A stretch of 46,803 bases of DNA from contig ML978331.1 of NCBI GenBank assembly GCA_010015745.1, forward strand, positions 1 through 46,803, given 5' to 3'. Below the pieces are notes generated by a model that worked only from the letters and a program-made list of their open reading frames with translations, made no database searches and was not told the DNA's origin. The translations under genes were made by a program, and so were the position numbers. The stretch comes from Setomelanomma holmii (Eukaryota > Ascomycota > Dothideomycetes > Pleosporales > Phaeosphaeriaceae). Of this stretch, positions 35,149 through 45,770 are shown piece by piece. The first letter of the stretch is position 1, and every line of letters begins with the position of its first letter.

Positions 35149-35593
35149 TGAGGGGGTGTCGATATGAATGGCGAGGTTTGTTTGTCACTAATGATGCCCG
35201 CGGACAGCTGGATGCTGTTCACAATCCAATAACTAAACCCTTAACGAGCTCGAATTTAGTAGTTCAGCTTCCCACTGTGCGCACACACAAGGCCCAGACC
35301 GCTATCAATAGATGTAACGCGAAACCACCGCATCGAAACGTGTTTTGACGTTCTCGGCGCAGTCGCACTGTCCTGTTCTTGACGGCGTCTTCCCAATATA
35401 TTTTGCTTATGACGTCGTCATTTTGACGTAGAGCGTGCGCTTATCGTTGGGCGATCTTGGCCATGACGAGCGACGAAAAACGCACAAGGGGCGGGTCAAC
35501 AATGCACAAATAAATCCACTTATTCTGCGTTATCGCAGGAGACCAGAAGCAACAACATTACCAGTCGGACCAGTACTAATCACATAAGCAAGC
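35149..35593. other. Intergenic region before the PP2C gene
   Basis: About 445 bases; no gene seen. It contains two close TGACG/GACGTC-type motifs (about 35400-35435), possible bZIP sites, which is only suggestive. Confidence 0.35.
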
Positions 35594-36789
35594 ATGGGAG
35601 TCAACATTGTCGATGTTGGCGTCTCGATCGTCAGTCTTCCCCGCAATCCTTTGCCGCGTGCCGCGAGCCGGAGGTTTTGGACCCTTTCGCTAACACCTGC
35701 CTTTTAGGCCCTTGGTGATCGCGGAGAACAGCAGGATCGCTATATCACATTTGAGCCGCGATCGCTGAAGTCACGGAAAGAACTTGCACTCTTCGCCATC
35801 TTCGACGGACAGTGCGTGCATCATCCTCATGATCCGAATAGCAGAATTGACCTCATCACAGCGGCAGTTCCGAAGCAGTAGCACACATCCACAAAAACCT
35901 CGTCAAACACCTCGAAGACCACTTCTCCTCGACGGAAAAAACACCATGTGCAGAATCCTACAAACAAGCCATTCAACGCTCCCTCAAAGCCGTGGACCGC
36001 GACATCGCCCGTGAAGAACTCGATGGCGGCGCAACAGTCGCCCTCGTCCTCATAGACACCAAGCAAAACCTCCTCGTCGAAGCTGACCTGGGCGACTCGC
36101 ACGTGATCTACGCCGACCACTCCGAGCACTCTGGCATCATCGAGGACCGGACGAGTAAAGATGACTGGGTCATCACCGCACTAAGCAAAGAACACTCCCC
36201 GGACGTCCCCGAGGAAAAGAAACGCATCGAAGAAGCCGGCGGCGAAGTGAACTACTCCACGGGCGTAGCGCGCGTTGGTGGCGTGAGTATGTCGCGTGCC
36301 CTCGGCGATATGGAGTACAAGAAGCCCAAAGTAAACCGCCTAGCAGGCCACGATCTGAGCGATTTAGACGGCGTCGAAACGGGCGTTGCGCCAGGGAAAA
36401 CAGTCACGCACGATCTCGTCTCGATAAAAGCGCACTTCAGCACGCGGCAACTCGCCGGCCAGTCACTAATCATGCTTGCGTCTGATGGCGTGGGCGCGGC
36501 CCACGAAGCGTGCGAGGATGCAAGGCAAGCTGTCAAGTTGTGGAACGCGGGCGAGGGGTGTAAGGAGATTGCGGAGACGTTGACGAAGAGGGCGGGCGAG
36601 GTCAAGAACGCGGATAATTGTACGGTGTTGCTTGTTGTGTTAGATACGGAGGGGAAGCATCGACGGAGGGATTCGGGCTCGGGACATTTATTGGATATAC
36701 CGAGGAAGGGGAGCTCGAGTAGTTCGAGAAGTCGAAGGAGGAGTAGTATAAGTAGTTTCAAGGAGAGCATCAAGGATCTGGTGAGGTGA
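35594..36789 (+). CDS. PP2C-type protein phosphatase
   Basis: Three exons (35594-35629, 35708-35811, 35862-36789) with introns of 78 and 50 bases give 355 residues. Splicing the second intron rebuilds the metal-binding FAIFDGHGS. Other PP2C blocks are DRGEQQDRY near the N-terminus, LLVEADLGDSHVIYAD, GGVSMSRALGD, SLIMLASDGV and NADNCTVLLVV; the aspartates that hold Mg/Mn are in place, so it should be an active Ser/Thr phosphatase. The C-terminus is a Ser/Arg-rich tail (SSSSSRSRRRSSISSF) that may itself be phosphorylated. No signal peptide. The specific PP2C subgroup cannot be fixed from sequence alone. Confidence 0.88.
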
Positions 36790-37031
36790 GGAATGGTGGG
36801 CGGGATGGTTGCTACGATCTTATTTCTCGCGAGGACGGATGGAAAAGTACTCTTGCCACGGGTCATCACTGATCTGCTGATGGTCTGGCAAGGCCCCAAT
36901 AGGTCGAGAGGTTCCAGCATGGATGCGGAAGAGAAGTCAGGCGAGCACGAGGCACACGTCCCCTAGGCGAGATAGCTACAAGTTTGTCACCAGCAGTGTT
37001 GTCATATCTGTATCCACAACTACTTCATCAT

Positions 37032-38745
37032 CTACGGCCCCTCCACAACCGGCGCCCTACCACCTAACTTGAAATGCCCCGGCTGCAGTACCTGGAACAC
37101 CTGCTTCGGATCATACTTCCTGCTTACACTCCTGAGCCTCTCCAAATTGGCACTCCCGTAACTACTAATCGGATCCTCAAACTGGCTCGCATAGTTCATA
37201 TATATGTACTCATTATCCAGGCCTCTAGCTTTTGCCTCCGCTTTCACTCTCTTTATAATCGTGCTGAAGAACTTCAATATCGCTGCGTCGGAAGATGCAT
37301 CGGACCAGCGGGATGACATGTTCATGATAAAGTACGGTCCGCGCGAGGGGTTCAGGCCGAGTGCGTTTCCGCCGTTCTTTTGCATGCCGGCGAGTTGGCC
37401 GTTGGTGATGGCTTGGATGCTGATTGTTGGGAATGCGTCTGGCAGGTTTTGCACGTCTGGGAGTAGGGTGTAGAAAGTATTGATAAGGAAGGCGAAGAGA
37501 TCGCGGTCGACTTTGAAACTGACGTCCCATTGTGTCTGACGAAGACCGTCGGCGGCGCCTTCGTTCATTTTCACGGTCATGTCGGCGAGAGAGCCGACGA
37601 CGGTGTTGGACATGATTGGTGTGATGGCTTCGAGATCAGAGAAGACAGTTGGGTTGGAGACTGGTTTCGCGTAGTGCATTTGTACAATCGCAATTTTGCC
37701 TATGCCCGCGATGTTGCCGAAAGACACGATTTGCGCAGCATCGGTGTCGGTGGCAGAGCCGTTCGTTGCAAATTTGTAGATCGCGTCAAGGACGGCGGCG
37801 AAGTTGTTATCGGTGTAGATGCGTTGGCCGCCCCACATTTGTCCTAAGGGGAAAGCATGGAGCTTGAAGTTGGTCACGATACCGAAGTTGTTGCCGCCGC
37901 CGCGGAGTGCCCAGTACAGGTCGGGATAGGAAGTTGGTGAAGCATTGACGATGAGGCCTGAGGCTGTGACGACTTCGTAGCTAGCGACATTGTCGCAGGC
38001 CCAGCCGCGCTTGTTGGAAAAGAAGCTTATGCCACCACCTAATACTAGACCCGGAACGCCGACAGGAGCCATCTAAAGGAATTCAATTGAGATTGTTTCA
38101 AATGGTTTGGGCTGTGACTTACTCGGCCCCCAACAACTGCAACGCCAGACTTCTCAAGTGTGGTATACACATCCACCCAACGATTGCCCGGACCGATATC
38201 TGCCGTACTCTTGTCACTCGATACGGTTACCTTCTTGAAGTTCTCCATGGATGCAGTGATACCGTTGTCGATGCTGGAAGCCCCCGCAAAGGCTGCATGA
38301 CCTCCACCTTTCACAGCGAATGGACATCGAGTAAGGCGCGACATCAGGACAAGCGACGATACTTCGAGTGCTGAAGTTGGCTTGAAGACACAGCGGGGAT
38401 TGACAGCGCCTTGCATGGCCGACCAGTAGCCACCTGTGAATGCATCGTATGCAGATGTGTCCCCGGCAAGAAGCTTTGCGTCGCCATAGATAATCTTCAA
38501 GGAGTTGCACTGCATTTATGATCAGTATGGTTGATGAAGAGCAGACACATAGATGTACTGACAGCGATCGAGCATCCATCGTAGAGCGAACGCTCCACCA
38601 GAGGGGCAAGTTCAGGGAGCGCAGATGCGTTGATACCATTTGCGAGCAAAGACTCCGTGATGTTGAATTCCGGAGCTTCGAACACACCAGCCTGGGCTTG
38701 GGTCGTTGTAGCGAAAGCAATCGCCGAGAGAATGGAGGCCTTCAT
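37032..38745 (-). CDS. Secreted FAD-linked oxidoreductase (PCMH type)
   Basis: Three minus-strand exons (38745-38563, 38509-38123, 38072-37032) with introns of 53 and 50 bases give 536 residues. The first 18-20 residues (MKASILSAIAFATTTQAQA) form a signal peptide, so the enzyme is probably exported or enters the secretory route. The PCMH FAD-binding domain has FAVKGGGHAAFAG, whose histidine is the usual covalent FAD site, and APVGVPGLVLGGGISFFS. GWACDNVASYEVV and LYWALRGGGNNFGIVTNFKLH follow. The C-terminus ends YDPKQVFQVLQPGHFKLGG. Such oxidases act on sugars or secondary metabolites; the substrate is unknown. The longest open frame reaches 38811, but that would hide the signal peptide behind 22 residues. 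Confidence 0.88.
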
Positions 38746-38842
38746 CCTATTTCCTGAGTTCTTGACCATTGGCAAGGAACTGCAAAGGTAGGAAATGGTG
38801 AGCTGTTTCACACAAAGCCATGTGGAGGAGCATGCAGGACAC

Positions 38843-38850
38843 TTTTAATA
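38843..38850 (-). promoter_or_regulatory. TATA-like element of the FAD oxidase gene
   Basis: On the minus strand TATTAAAA lies about 100 bases upstream of the start codon. Position and composition fit a TATA element; nothing else supports it. Confidence 0.3.
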
Positions 38851-40249
38851 TCCAGATGCTAGGAGGTCCCTTTCCGCGGACCGCAATTGGTGCTTCGTTC
38901 TAGAAGTACGATGCAAGATGTAAGCGAAGTGTGTCAGGGCCCGCAGTGCCAGGTACCGGGAAAATCTGATTGAGGTCAGAACAGGAAACGGTCGTGCATT
39001 TGCAATTACGATGTATGCATCCCGGCGGCGAGGCTGTCTTGGTAGAGGAATCCCTACCTGTACGCATGATCGTATTGTCTCACGGAACCCGCCATCCGTC
39101 TGGAATTGGGTGGGACATTGTGTTCATCCTTCGTAGTATTGTCGTGTAGCCCATGGGTATTTGGATCTGCGGGTTTGCGATGTCGATTTTGGTGCTCACG
39201 GAGGTCAGTCCTGACTTCGGAACAACTGGAAGGCGCATCGCCAAGAATACCCTGCATTCCTAGCGTTGCGCTAGTGGAGACGAAGCAATTGCCTCCCGTT
39301 CGCGAACCGCGCCCTTTCACAAACACCATACCTGGGACCAAACGGAAGTCTTCCGTGATCCCTTCATACAATCGGCTCGGCCAGCATCTCGAAGTACTAT
39401 GAAGACGATGCGCAGTCCCACAACTACTGCCCTCCATGTAGAGCTCATGGCTCGTTTGAGTAACAGACCCATCACCAGCAGGGCGCATTGAGTACCGTCA
39501 GTATCCTCATACAGTCTCCGAGAGCACTTGGTGGGCACCTATCCGCAATATATACGAGACGCGACTGCGCCGTCAGGGCATTGAGCGCATTGCCAGACTA
39601 AGATACTTACCATACTATCAAACATGAGAGCGGGAAGCCCTGACGGAGACGCGGGATAGGCAAGCCATCAGGCGTCAACAACTCGTATCTCAAGACTTGC
39701 GTTTGCTCATCTCCCAACCAAGAACTACGAGTCTCAGGGTGACACTGATGGATTGCGTAAGGTAGATGGATGTGTTTAGAAAGTATTACAACCAAATGCA
39801 ACATTTCTTCAGTAAGATCGGTCCGGACAAGATCGGATCAAGCACCCAGCTTTGAAAGCATAACGAAGCGAACACGTCGAAAATCGTTCACGTCATTTTC
39901 TAGACCATTCCAGAAGCGACTTGCCGAGGTCAACAAAGCCCTGCTCACTGCTAATACCGATATTGCTTCTCGCGGACAAGTCCCGAGAATCCTTGTGCGG
40001 TCCAATGTTGGACGGAGACCAACCCGCTCCTGCATGCGGCTGGAACTTGTCAGACTCACAGGGTATCCCTTCGTTCACAATGCGTTCTCATCAAAATCGC
40101 GCTGGAGAATGTCCCATACCCGCCGAATTCCACGCAGCCGATGTGCGTCGGGGCTCTTTATAGCACCACCAAGTACTCCGAATGACTACATCTCGAAAAT
40201 TGACAGCTCAAGATTATCCTTACTGCTGCCCTAGAGTGTCCCAGCGAAG
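38851..40249. other. Intergenic region with possible gene remnant on the minus strand
   Basis: No intact gene. On the minus strand, protein-like pieces follow each other in different frames: around 40078-39893 (FQPHAGAGWSPSNIGPHK), 39804-39607 (VLRYELLTPDGLPIPRLRQG), 39538-39450 (RRLYEDTDGTQCA) and 39488-39054 (GDGSVTQTSHELYMEGSSC). Frame changes and stops separate them. I cannot name a family. It may be a decayed gene or one with introns I could not place. Confidence 0.3.
40157..40162 (+). promoter_or_regulatory. TATA-like element of the rhodopsin-like gene
   Basis: TTTATA lies about 90 bases upstream of the ATG at 40250. Weak evidence from position only. Confidence 0.25.
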
Positions 40250-41599
40250 ATGTCTTCGCAGCCTCTGCCCAAAACACCCATCACTTTGGCCGAGCTAACA
40301 CGCACAAATGCTGCCATGCTCGTGTTGACTTCTACGTTCGTGTTCTCACGCGCAGCTGTGCAAGTCTCGAATCGCAAGCCAATTGACCTTCCGGACTGCT
40401 TCATCTACTTCGCGTACATCTTGTACGTGGCAGTATGGTGAGTAGATCCGCTACTATTCGCTGCGAGCTGAAGGCTGACCACAACCTCGATCTATAGGAG
40501 CTGTTACATCGCTGTCGTACATCCCATGTTCCGCGTGTATGCAGTCATTGGGCGTGAGATCCCACCTTACGATACAATGATGCAAGACGCTGCGCTCATG
40601 CTAAGGCTTATTACTGCGGCTCAGATGTGCTTCTATACTCTGCTGTTCTCTGCAAAGATGTCATTGTTGACGCTATATCGGAGACTGCTGAATGGCTTGC
40701 CTGTTATCTACCGCAGGATCTGGTGGGGTATCGTCGCGTTCTGCGTCCTTGTAAGTCAACCACTTTCCAAGGTTATTCGTGCGTAGCTAAGTATACTACA
40801 GTCATGGCTGGGAAGTGTTTTCAGCAGCATCTTCACTTGCGACAACCTGAGCGACAAGTTCCAGAAAGGCAAATGTGGAGGCACTGCCGATGAGGATCAA
40901 AGGATCATTTTCAGCCTTTATTTTGCTTACGCAGTCGACGTCGCTACCGATCTTGCCAGTATGTACAGTATGAAGGTCTACACCGTCCTCGCAGAGGCTA
41001 ATGTACATAGTCATGTTTCTGCCAATTCGTCTCACATGGAACCTCCAGATGCAAAGGGCTCAGAAGGCGGGCATCTTTGTGCTTTTCGGCAGTGGCTTCA
41101 TCTGCATTGCCTTCGCCACTCTCCGCGTCATACAACTGGGCGTTGATGGTCGCGGCAAGACTACGACGCCTGAACCCAAGTGGATGCTTTTGTGGACCGT
41201 TCTCGAATGCTCAATGGGTATGTATTGTACCTCCCGTCCGCCAGCAATCCGCCATGGCCCATGCTGACTTTCTACATAGCTATCATGATCGGCTGTTCTC
41301 CCGCTTTCGCCGTCTTCGTTCGTAAAAGGCTCGAAAATTCGAAGAAAGCATCATATAACGCCCAGGGCTATATGAAGCATTCCAGGAACGAAGACATCAA
41401 AATGAAGAGCATCAGCGCATCTCGGCCGGCGCGCGACGCTACTGATGTATATTGGGGCGATACACATAGTAGTCAGGAAGAGCTAGCAAAGAGCGCCGGA
41501 CCAATAATCCTGAGAACCACAATACAGCAAAACTCGGAGCGATCGAGCGGTGAGGCCACAAGGGCAACTCTGCAATCAAGTCAAATTCACGCTCAATAA
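40250..41599 (+). CDS. Fungal rhodopsin-domain (seven-helix) integral membrane protein
   Basis: Five exons (40250-40437, 40498-40750, 40802-40958, 41011-41217, 41280-41599) with introns of 60, 51, 52 and 62 bases give 374 residues, each junction in frame. Seven hydrophobic segments can be seen, among them LVLTSTFVFSRAAVQV, CFIYFAYILYVAV, MCFYTLLFSAKMSLLTLY, WWGIVAFCVL and IFVLFGSGFICIAFATL. Motifs typical of the fungal rhodopsin-like (PTH11-related) family are AKMSLLTLYRRLL and DVATDLA. The C-terminal 90 residues are cytoplasmic in style, polar and charged. These proteins are considered receptor-like, but ligand and signalling are generally unknown. There is no retinal-type lysine motif that I can identify. 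Confidence 0.88.
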
Positions 41600-41994
41600 T
41601 GCAGCCCATAGGACCGACTGAAGTCATCGAGGTGGCTATGGTCCAAAAGGGTCAAACTCACAAATACCCTACAATCAAATATGTATTCGACCACAAGCCA
41701 TTGGACAATGGACAATGATAGCATGAGCCGGCGCATCGGGGTCTAGCTGTTGCCTTTCGTGACACGGACCGTATGCCCCTTTTGGACGAGCCAAAACTCA
41801 GCCACTCTTGGTGTGCAGCTACAACTTATCAGTCGCAGCATCGCATGCCAATAAAATATTATCGAGCGTCTACTCAAATCTCATCTTGGTAATGCGTGCT
41901 GAATATACTCATCGCTGCCTGTACTATATCTGAGACGGTGTACAGCATCGCAAAATATTCAAAATTCGACTCCAGCAGCATCTAGAATCCAGAC
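41600..41994. other. Intergenic region
   Basis: About 400 bases; nothing recognised. Confidence 0.5.
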
Positions 41995-42274
41995 ATGGAC
42001 GGCTTGTACGGTGTCAATAACCTCAAATGTACAATGTGCTCAAGTATCCCAGCTCTGGAACACAATTCTAAACCTTGACATAGTATCTGTTGAGCAGGAC
42101 GAGCACCAGAAAGCAACAGCAGCTCATATCCCCAGTGCTAGCGATGGCCCCAACTCAGGTACAAAGAGTGTTAAGGAAAAGTTGAAGCTAGATGGCAAAG
42201 TGAATGGACCGGATCGGCGGAAGAAGGGCAGAATGAACAGATGGATTGCGTATATGATGGAAGGCGCGTCTTGA
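41995..42274 (+). CDS. Possible small basic protein (68 residues)
   Basis: Two exons (41995-42010, 42084-42274) joined by a 73-base GTGTCA...TAG intron would give 68 residues. The second exon gives an acidic start (SVEQDEHQK) then a basic part (KSVKEKLKLDG, RRKKGRMNRWIAYMMEG). The composition looks protein-like, but the first exon is only 16 bases and the donor is not the strongest. A longer unspliced frame from 42011 has no ATG at its start. No family known to me. Confidence 0.35.
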
Positions 42275-43278
42275 AATCTGGTATTGTTGTATGATTGCAT
42301 AGGAGGAATAAGTGATTGACCATCTCGTCTTTCATGCAGCGACTCGCGGCGTGCGCTATTTGCATACATCATCTTCGCAAATTGAAGTTGGTTTCTCGAG
42401 TCAAGGAAAGCGCATAGTGGCTCATAGATGCCTGCCTCGCCGAAAGGTCGACATCTGTGTCAGTCGTTCCTCTACTGCTCCCTCAATTGAGTAAGAACTT
42501 GATACCAGCGGCAGACTTCTTGCTTCCCGTAGCTGCGCTTTCCTCGACGATACCCATGGCCCTACTAAGTCGGGCCTTAAACCTTGCCGGTATGAATGCC
42601 TCTTTCCTTGCAGCACTCGCATTTGGGGAAGCTGGATCTGACCGTGTACTTGGCATGTTCATCTGGGTAATTTGTTTCGCGCAGCATCGTTGAGTATGCC
42701 GGTGGAATTGTTAAGGCCCGATCTGCATCTGGAGTCTAGAATCGCATGCTCGATCGTCAAAACATTGTCGAGGCCTTACACAGTCTTCCAAAATGTTGTG
42801 CTCGGCATAGGCCATCGGCAACGAATTATTGCACCACCTCGTGCTGTGGATACATCCAGTGACGTAAGATCTATTCCCCGCACACTTCGATAAGACTCTG
42901 CACACATTACATGCGGGCATAGACGGAGTTTACGGCATTTGTAGCGTCGTTCGGCCGAGGATTGCAAGTAAAAGACACCATGCGTAGTCTGCCTCTTAGC
43001 TGCATTCCCAGAATGGAAATTTGTGCTAGTCTACAAATCTTGCGAGAAAGGCCCGATTCATAACGATTGAGAGCCATTACAGTGTCAGTCCATCAGCAAC
43101 CTTGTGCTGTCGAGTAATACAATCAGAAAGTGATCTGACCGAGGCATCCGCTGCTGCCGGCGACATGGCAATCTTCTCCTCACTGCATTTGGTCCTATAT
43201 ATTCTATACGGAATTCGACGACAAACATGATGAGTATGCTAATATCCAATTTCATTTGTACGAATTGATCCATCAGTC
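42275..43278. other. Intergenic region upstream of the carotenoid-oxygenase remnant
   Basis: About 1 kb without a recognisable gene. A TATATA run near 43195-43203, 75-85 bases before the start of the pseudogene, may be its old promoter element. Confidence 0.45.
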
Positions 43279-44331
43279 ATGGCCCCTCCAAAGTTGATAC
43301 CGTTCTCGATTGACACTCCGCCACCGATCCCGCTTGAGCAAGACGATCTCAATGTCTCAAAGCTTCTGAAAGTCATGGAGCACAATCTCGAAAGCGTATA
43401 CAACGTCCCAGGCTATCAACATAGCCACGACGAGCTTTCACACACCGAGCTCAAAGTGACGGGCACTTTGCCCACTGACCTTGAAGGCGTGTATCTGCGC
43501 AATGGCACGAACATTCAGTTCACGCCAAACAATCTCCGCCTTCACGCCTTCTCAGGCGCAGGTATGGTCTTATTGACTGAAAATTACGTCGTGTTTCCGG
43601 ATATCTCGATGCGTCGGAACTTTTCGGGTTTCAGTCAAGAATCTGGCAGTGTCTTTAGCATCGATCACGAATATTGCATGCGCCGGGGCGTGATATAACG
43701 AGACTTCAAAGATGAGGATGGAATGCAGTGGTTCACGACAAAAGGTCCGTCGAGTATCTGGCATGTCCTCAACGCCTGGGAAGAGCAGGGACCAGGATTC
43801 TCGCGATAAATTAAGCTATTCTCTCCTTGCTTCGATGACTACCCACCCGAGGTGCCAATACACACTCCAGCCGAGCCACCAGGCAAAGTCAAGACGTGGA
43901 CGGTCAACGTCGACAGCGGGAAAGTAGTTGATGAACAGATCCTACTTAACCATCACGACGAGCGCCCTAGCCTGAACATCGAATACGTCGGATGTGCGAG
44001 TCGCTACTGCTACCACTTGGACGAAGAGTGCGATGGGTATATGGGCAAAGGCGTGTTGAAGTATGATATGCTCGATAAGAAAGAGGATGCATACTTTAGC
44101 TATGGAGAGATGTACGGCGGTGAAGCACTGTTCGATCCCAGGGCCAATGCACGTGCTGAGAATGATGGTTATTTGCTGGATCTCCTCATGGATGAAAACA
44201 CGTTGGACTCGATCATAATTGATGCGGCTACGAGGCAGGAAATTGCTAGGTTGCATCTGTCCCAGCGTGTGCCGTTTGGCGTGCATGCTGCTTGGTTGAG
44301 CAGCGAGGAGGTCGCGAGCCTCGCTACTTGA
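43279..44331 (+). pseudogene. Carotenoid cleavage oxygenase, decayed
   Basis: Three same-frame segments belong to one RPE65/carotenoid-oxygenase-like protein. Segment 1 (43279-43698) has GTLPTDLEGVYLRNGTN and LHAFSGAGM, then jumps to VLLTENYVVFPD, which in intact members lies well over 100 residues further on. The first half of the catalytic domain is therefore deleted near 43560-43572. TAA codons at 43696-43698 and 43807-43809 interrupt the frame. Between them lies HVLNAWEE with one iron-ligand histidine. The last part (43810-44331) has EYVGCASRYCY, FDPRANARAENDGYLLDLL and RVPFGVHAAWL, which holds the final histidine. Two of four iron ligands were in the lost region, so it cannot be an active dioxygenase. 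No frameshift is visible, suggesting fairly recent loss. Confidence 0.88.
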
Positions 44332-44520
44332 AGTCTATCACATATCTCAAGCTTTTATGAAGACCAGTTGACATGTATCGGCACCTTAGGTCCTCATTGA
44401 TGCATGAAGAGTTTGCTTCACGGCGATCCTGGCTTCAATTGCCGTGATCTACAGTATCGCGTCTCTGTGATGGGACTGTCTGGCATTTAAGATATTTCCC
44501 AAAGCTAGGTAGAAGATACA

Positions 44521-44970
44521 ATGTTCGACATACTCTACAAATCTATTGCCAGCTTATGTCTATTTCCCATGTCAGATATTCCAACATCTTTCTCCAACAC
44601 CGGAAGTGTAGCAACTATCGTCGACGAGCTTGACCATCAAGCCGATGCTGTGCTTGCCAATATATGCATCCTGCAAGACAAGTCGCACAAATACGCCGCG
44701 GCATTTGATCTAGAGGCGCGAAGCAATCATGCCATGGTCCTGCGCGAAGACGGCATAGCACTTGAAACCGATCTTGGCATCATCAAATTGAATGCCGAGC
44801 TCATCACCGATGATCGACTTGAGGCATGGACAAACACGGTCGCCAGTCCTGTGGAGAGGGGAGCTAGAATAGAGCGACTGGCAACGGTGAAGGAGAAGCT
44901 GCAGAGCCTAGAACTAGTCATGTCAGACTTGAGGCGCGGGATGGTTGGTGATGAGAGCGACTTCTTGTAA
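44521..44970 (+). CDS. Unknown small helical protein
   Basis: One exon of 149 residues, or 133 if the methionine at 44569 (MSDIPTSF) is the start. The sequence is helical and acidic, with a likely coiled-coil C-terminus (RIERLATVKEKLQSLELVMSDLRR). The 16 extra N-terminal residues of the longer form are hydrophobic (YKSIASLCLFP) and could be a leader, but could also be untranslated. It converges on the next gene with about 60 bases between stops. No family recognised. Confidence 0.5.
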   Translation: MFDILYKSIASLCLFPMSDIPTSFSNTGSVATIVDELDHQADAVLANICILQDKSHKYAAAFDLEARSNHAMVLREDGIALETDLGIIKLNAELITDDRLEAWTNTVASPVERGARIERLATVKEKLQSLELVMSDLRRGMVGDESDFL

Positions 44971-45032
44971 GATGACTCGGGCGTTACTTTTCATGATCGG
45001 TGTCTTCCACTCGATATGCTTTGTCGCATTAA

Positions 45033-45770
45033 TCAGATCTTCAGCTCAGTCCGCTCCTTCGGAAAGTGGCAATTCCAGACGTTCGGCTCCGGTAGTGGCG
45101 CAGTATTGGGGATATTGCTGCTCTCCCTGAATTCCACAATCTTCCTTTGGCCTTGTTCTTCTCTGACTACAGCGAACGCAGCATTCGTGAAGTACATATC
45201 ACGCTTGGCGCGACGCTGAAAGCCGCCCATCCACCCGATCATGTACACGAAGCCACCCTTGTCATTAGTGTTAGGTATGCCTAGGGTACTGGTGAAGCCG
45301 TGTTTGAAGGGAGCGAAAGCCTTGCCAAGCGTGGCATTGAAGCTCTTGTATAGCCGTAGTGAGCCATCAAAGTCGTAATGTGTGTCGTTGAATGTGAAGC
45401 GAACGTCCTTGGAGAATGCTCTTGCGTGACCAATTGGCCAGTCTGTGTTTGCTGGGAATGGGTAGAAGCCTTTGCAGCAATCAGCGCCTGGAATAGATGT
45501 CTTTAGGCATGACCAACCATTTATTTGGCATTCTAGCCAGCTTGCTAGTTGGACGCTTGCATTTACTTGTGATGACTCTGCTAGAGAGCATGGATCTGCG
45601 CTAATCTCAGGCGCCGAAGCTTCAAGACTTGAAAGCTGTTCTTGTCCCGATGACGGTAGATAGAGTGCTGCAGAAGTGGCCGCCAGAGCGCAACACGTCG
45701 CTTTATATGGTAAGAAGATGACTTTGAGGTGTGGGTTGATCTTCTTACCTAATTGTGCAAGTAGATGCAT
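45033..45770 (-). CDS. Unknown secreted protein
   Basis: Two minus-strand exons (45770-45749, 45700-45033) with a 48-base GTAAGA...AAG intron give 229 residues. Splicing creates a typical signal peptide (MHLLAQLATCCALAATSAA). The intron is a multiple of three and has no stop, so the unspliced frame is also open (245 residues), with a lysine-rich insert that spoils the signal. The mature part has five cysteines in its first half (ADPC, WLEC, WSC, ADCC), possible N-glycosylation sites (NAS, NDT, NAT), and a conserved-looking end: GGFVYMIGWMGGFQRRAKRD and VEFRESSNIP. No family is recognised. The frame also has a TTG-initiated extension of two residues that is not a real start. Confidence 0.65.
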   Translation of the reverse strand: MHLLAQLGKKINPHLKVIFLPYKATCCALAATSAALYLPSSGQEQLSSLEASAPEISADPCSLAESSQVNASVQLASWLECQINGWSCLKTSIPGADCCKGFYPFPANTDWPIGHARAFSKDVRFTFNDTHYDFDGSLRLYKSFNATLGKAFAPFKHGFTSTLGIPNTNDKGGFVYMIGWMGGFQRRAKRDMYFTNAAFAVVREEQGQRKIVEFRESSNIPNTAPLPEPNVWNCHFPKERTELKI

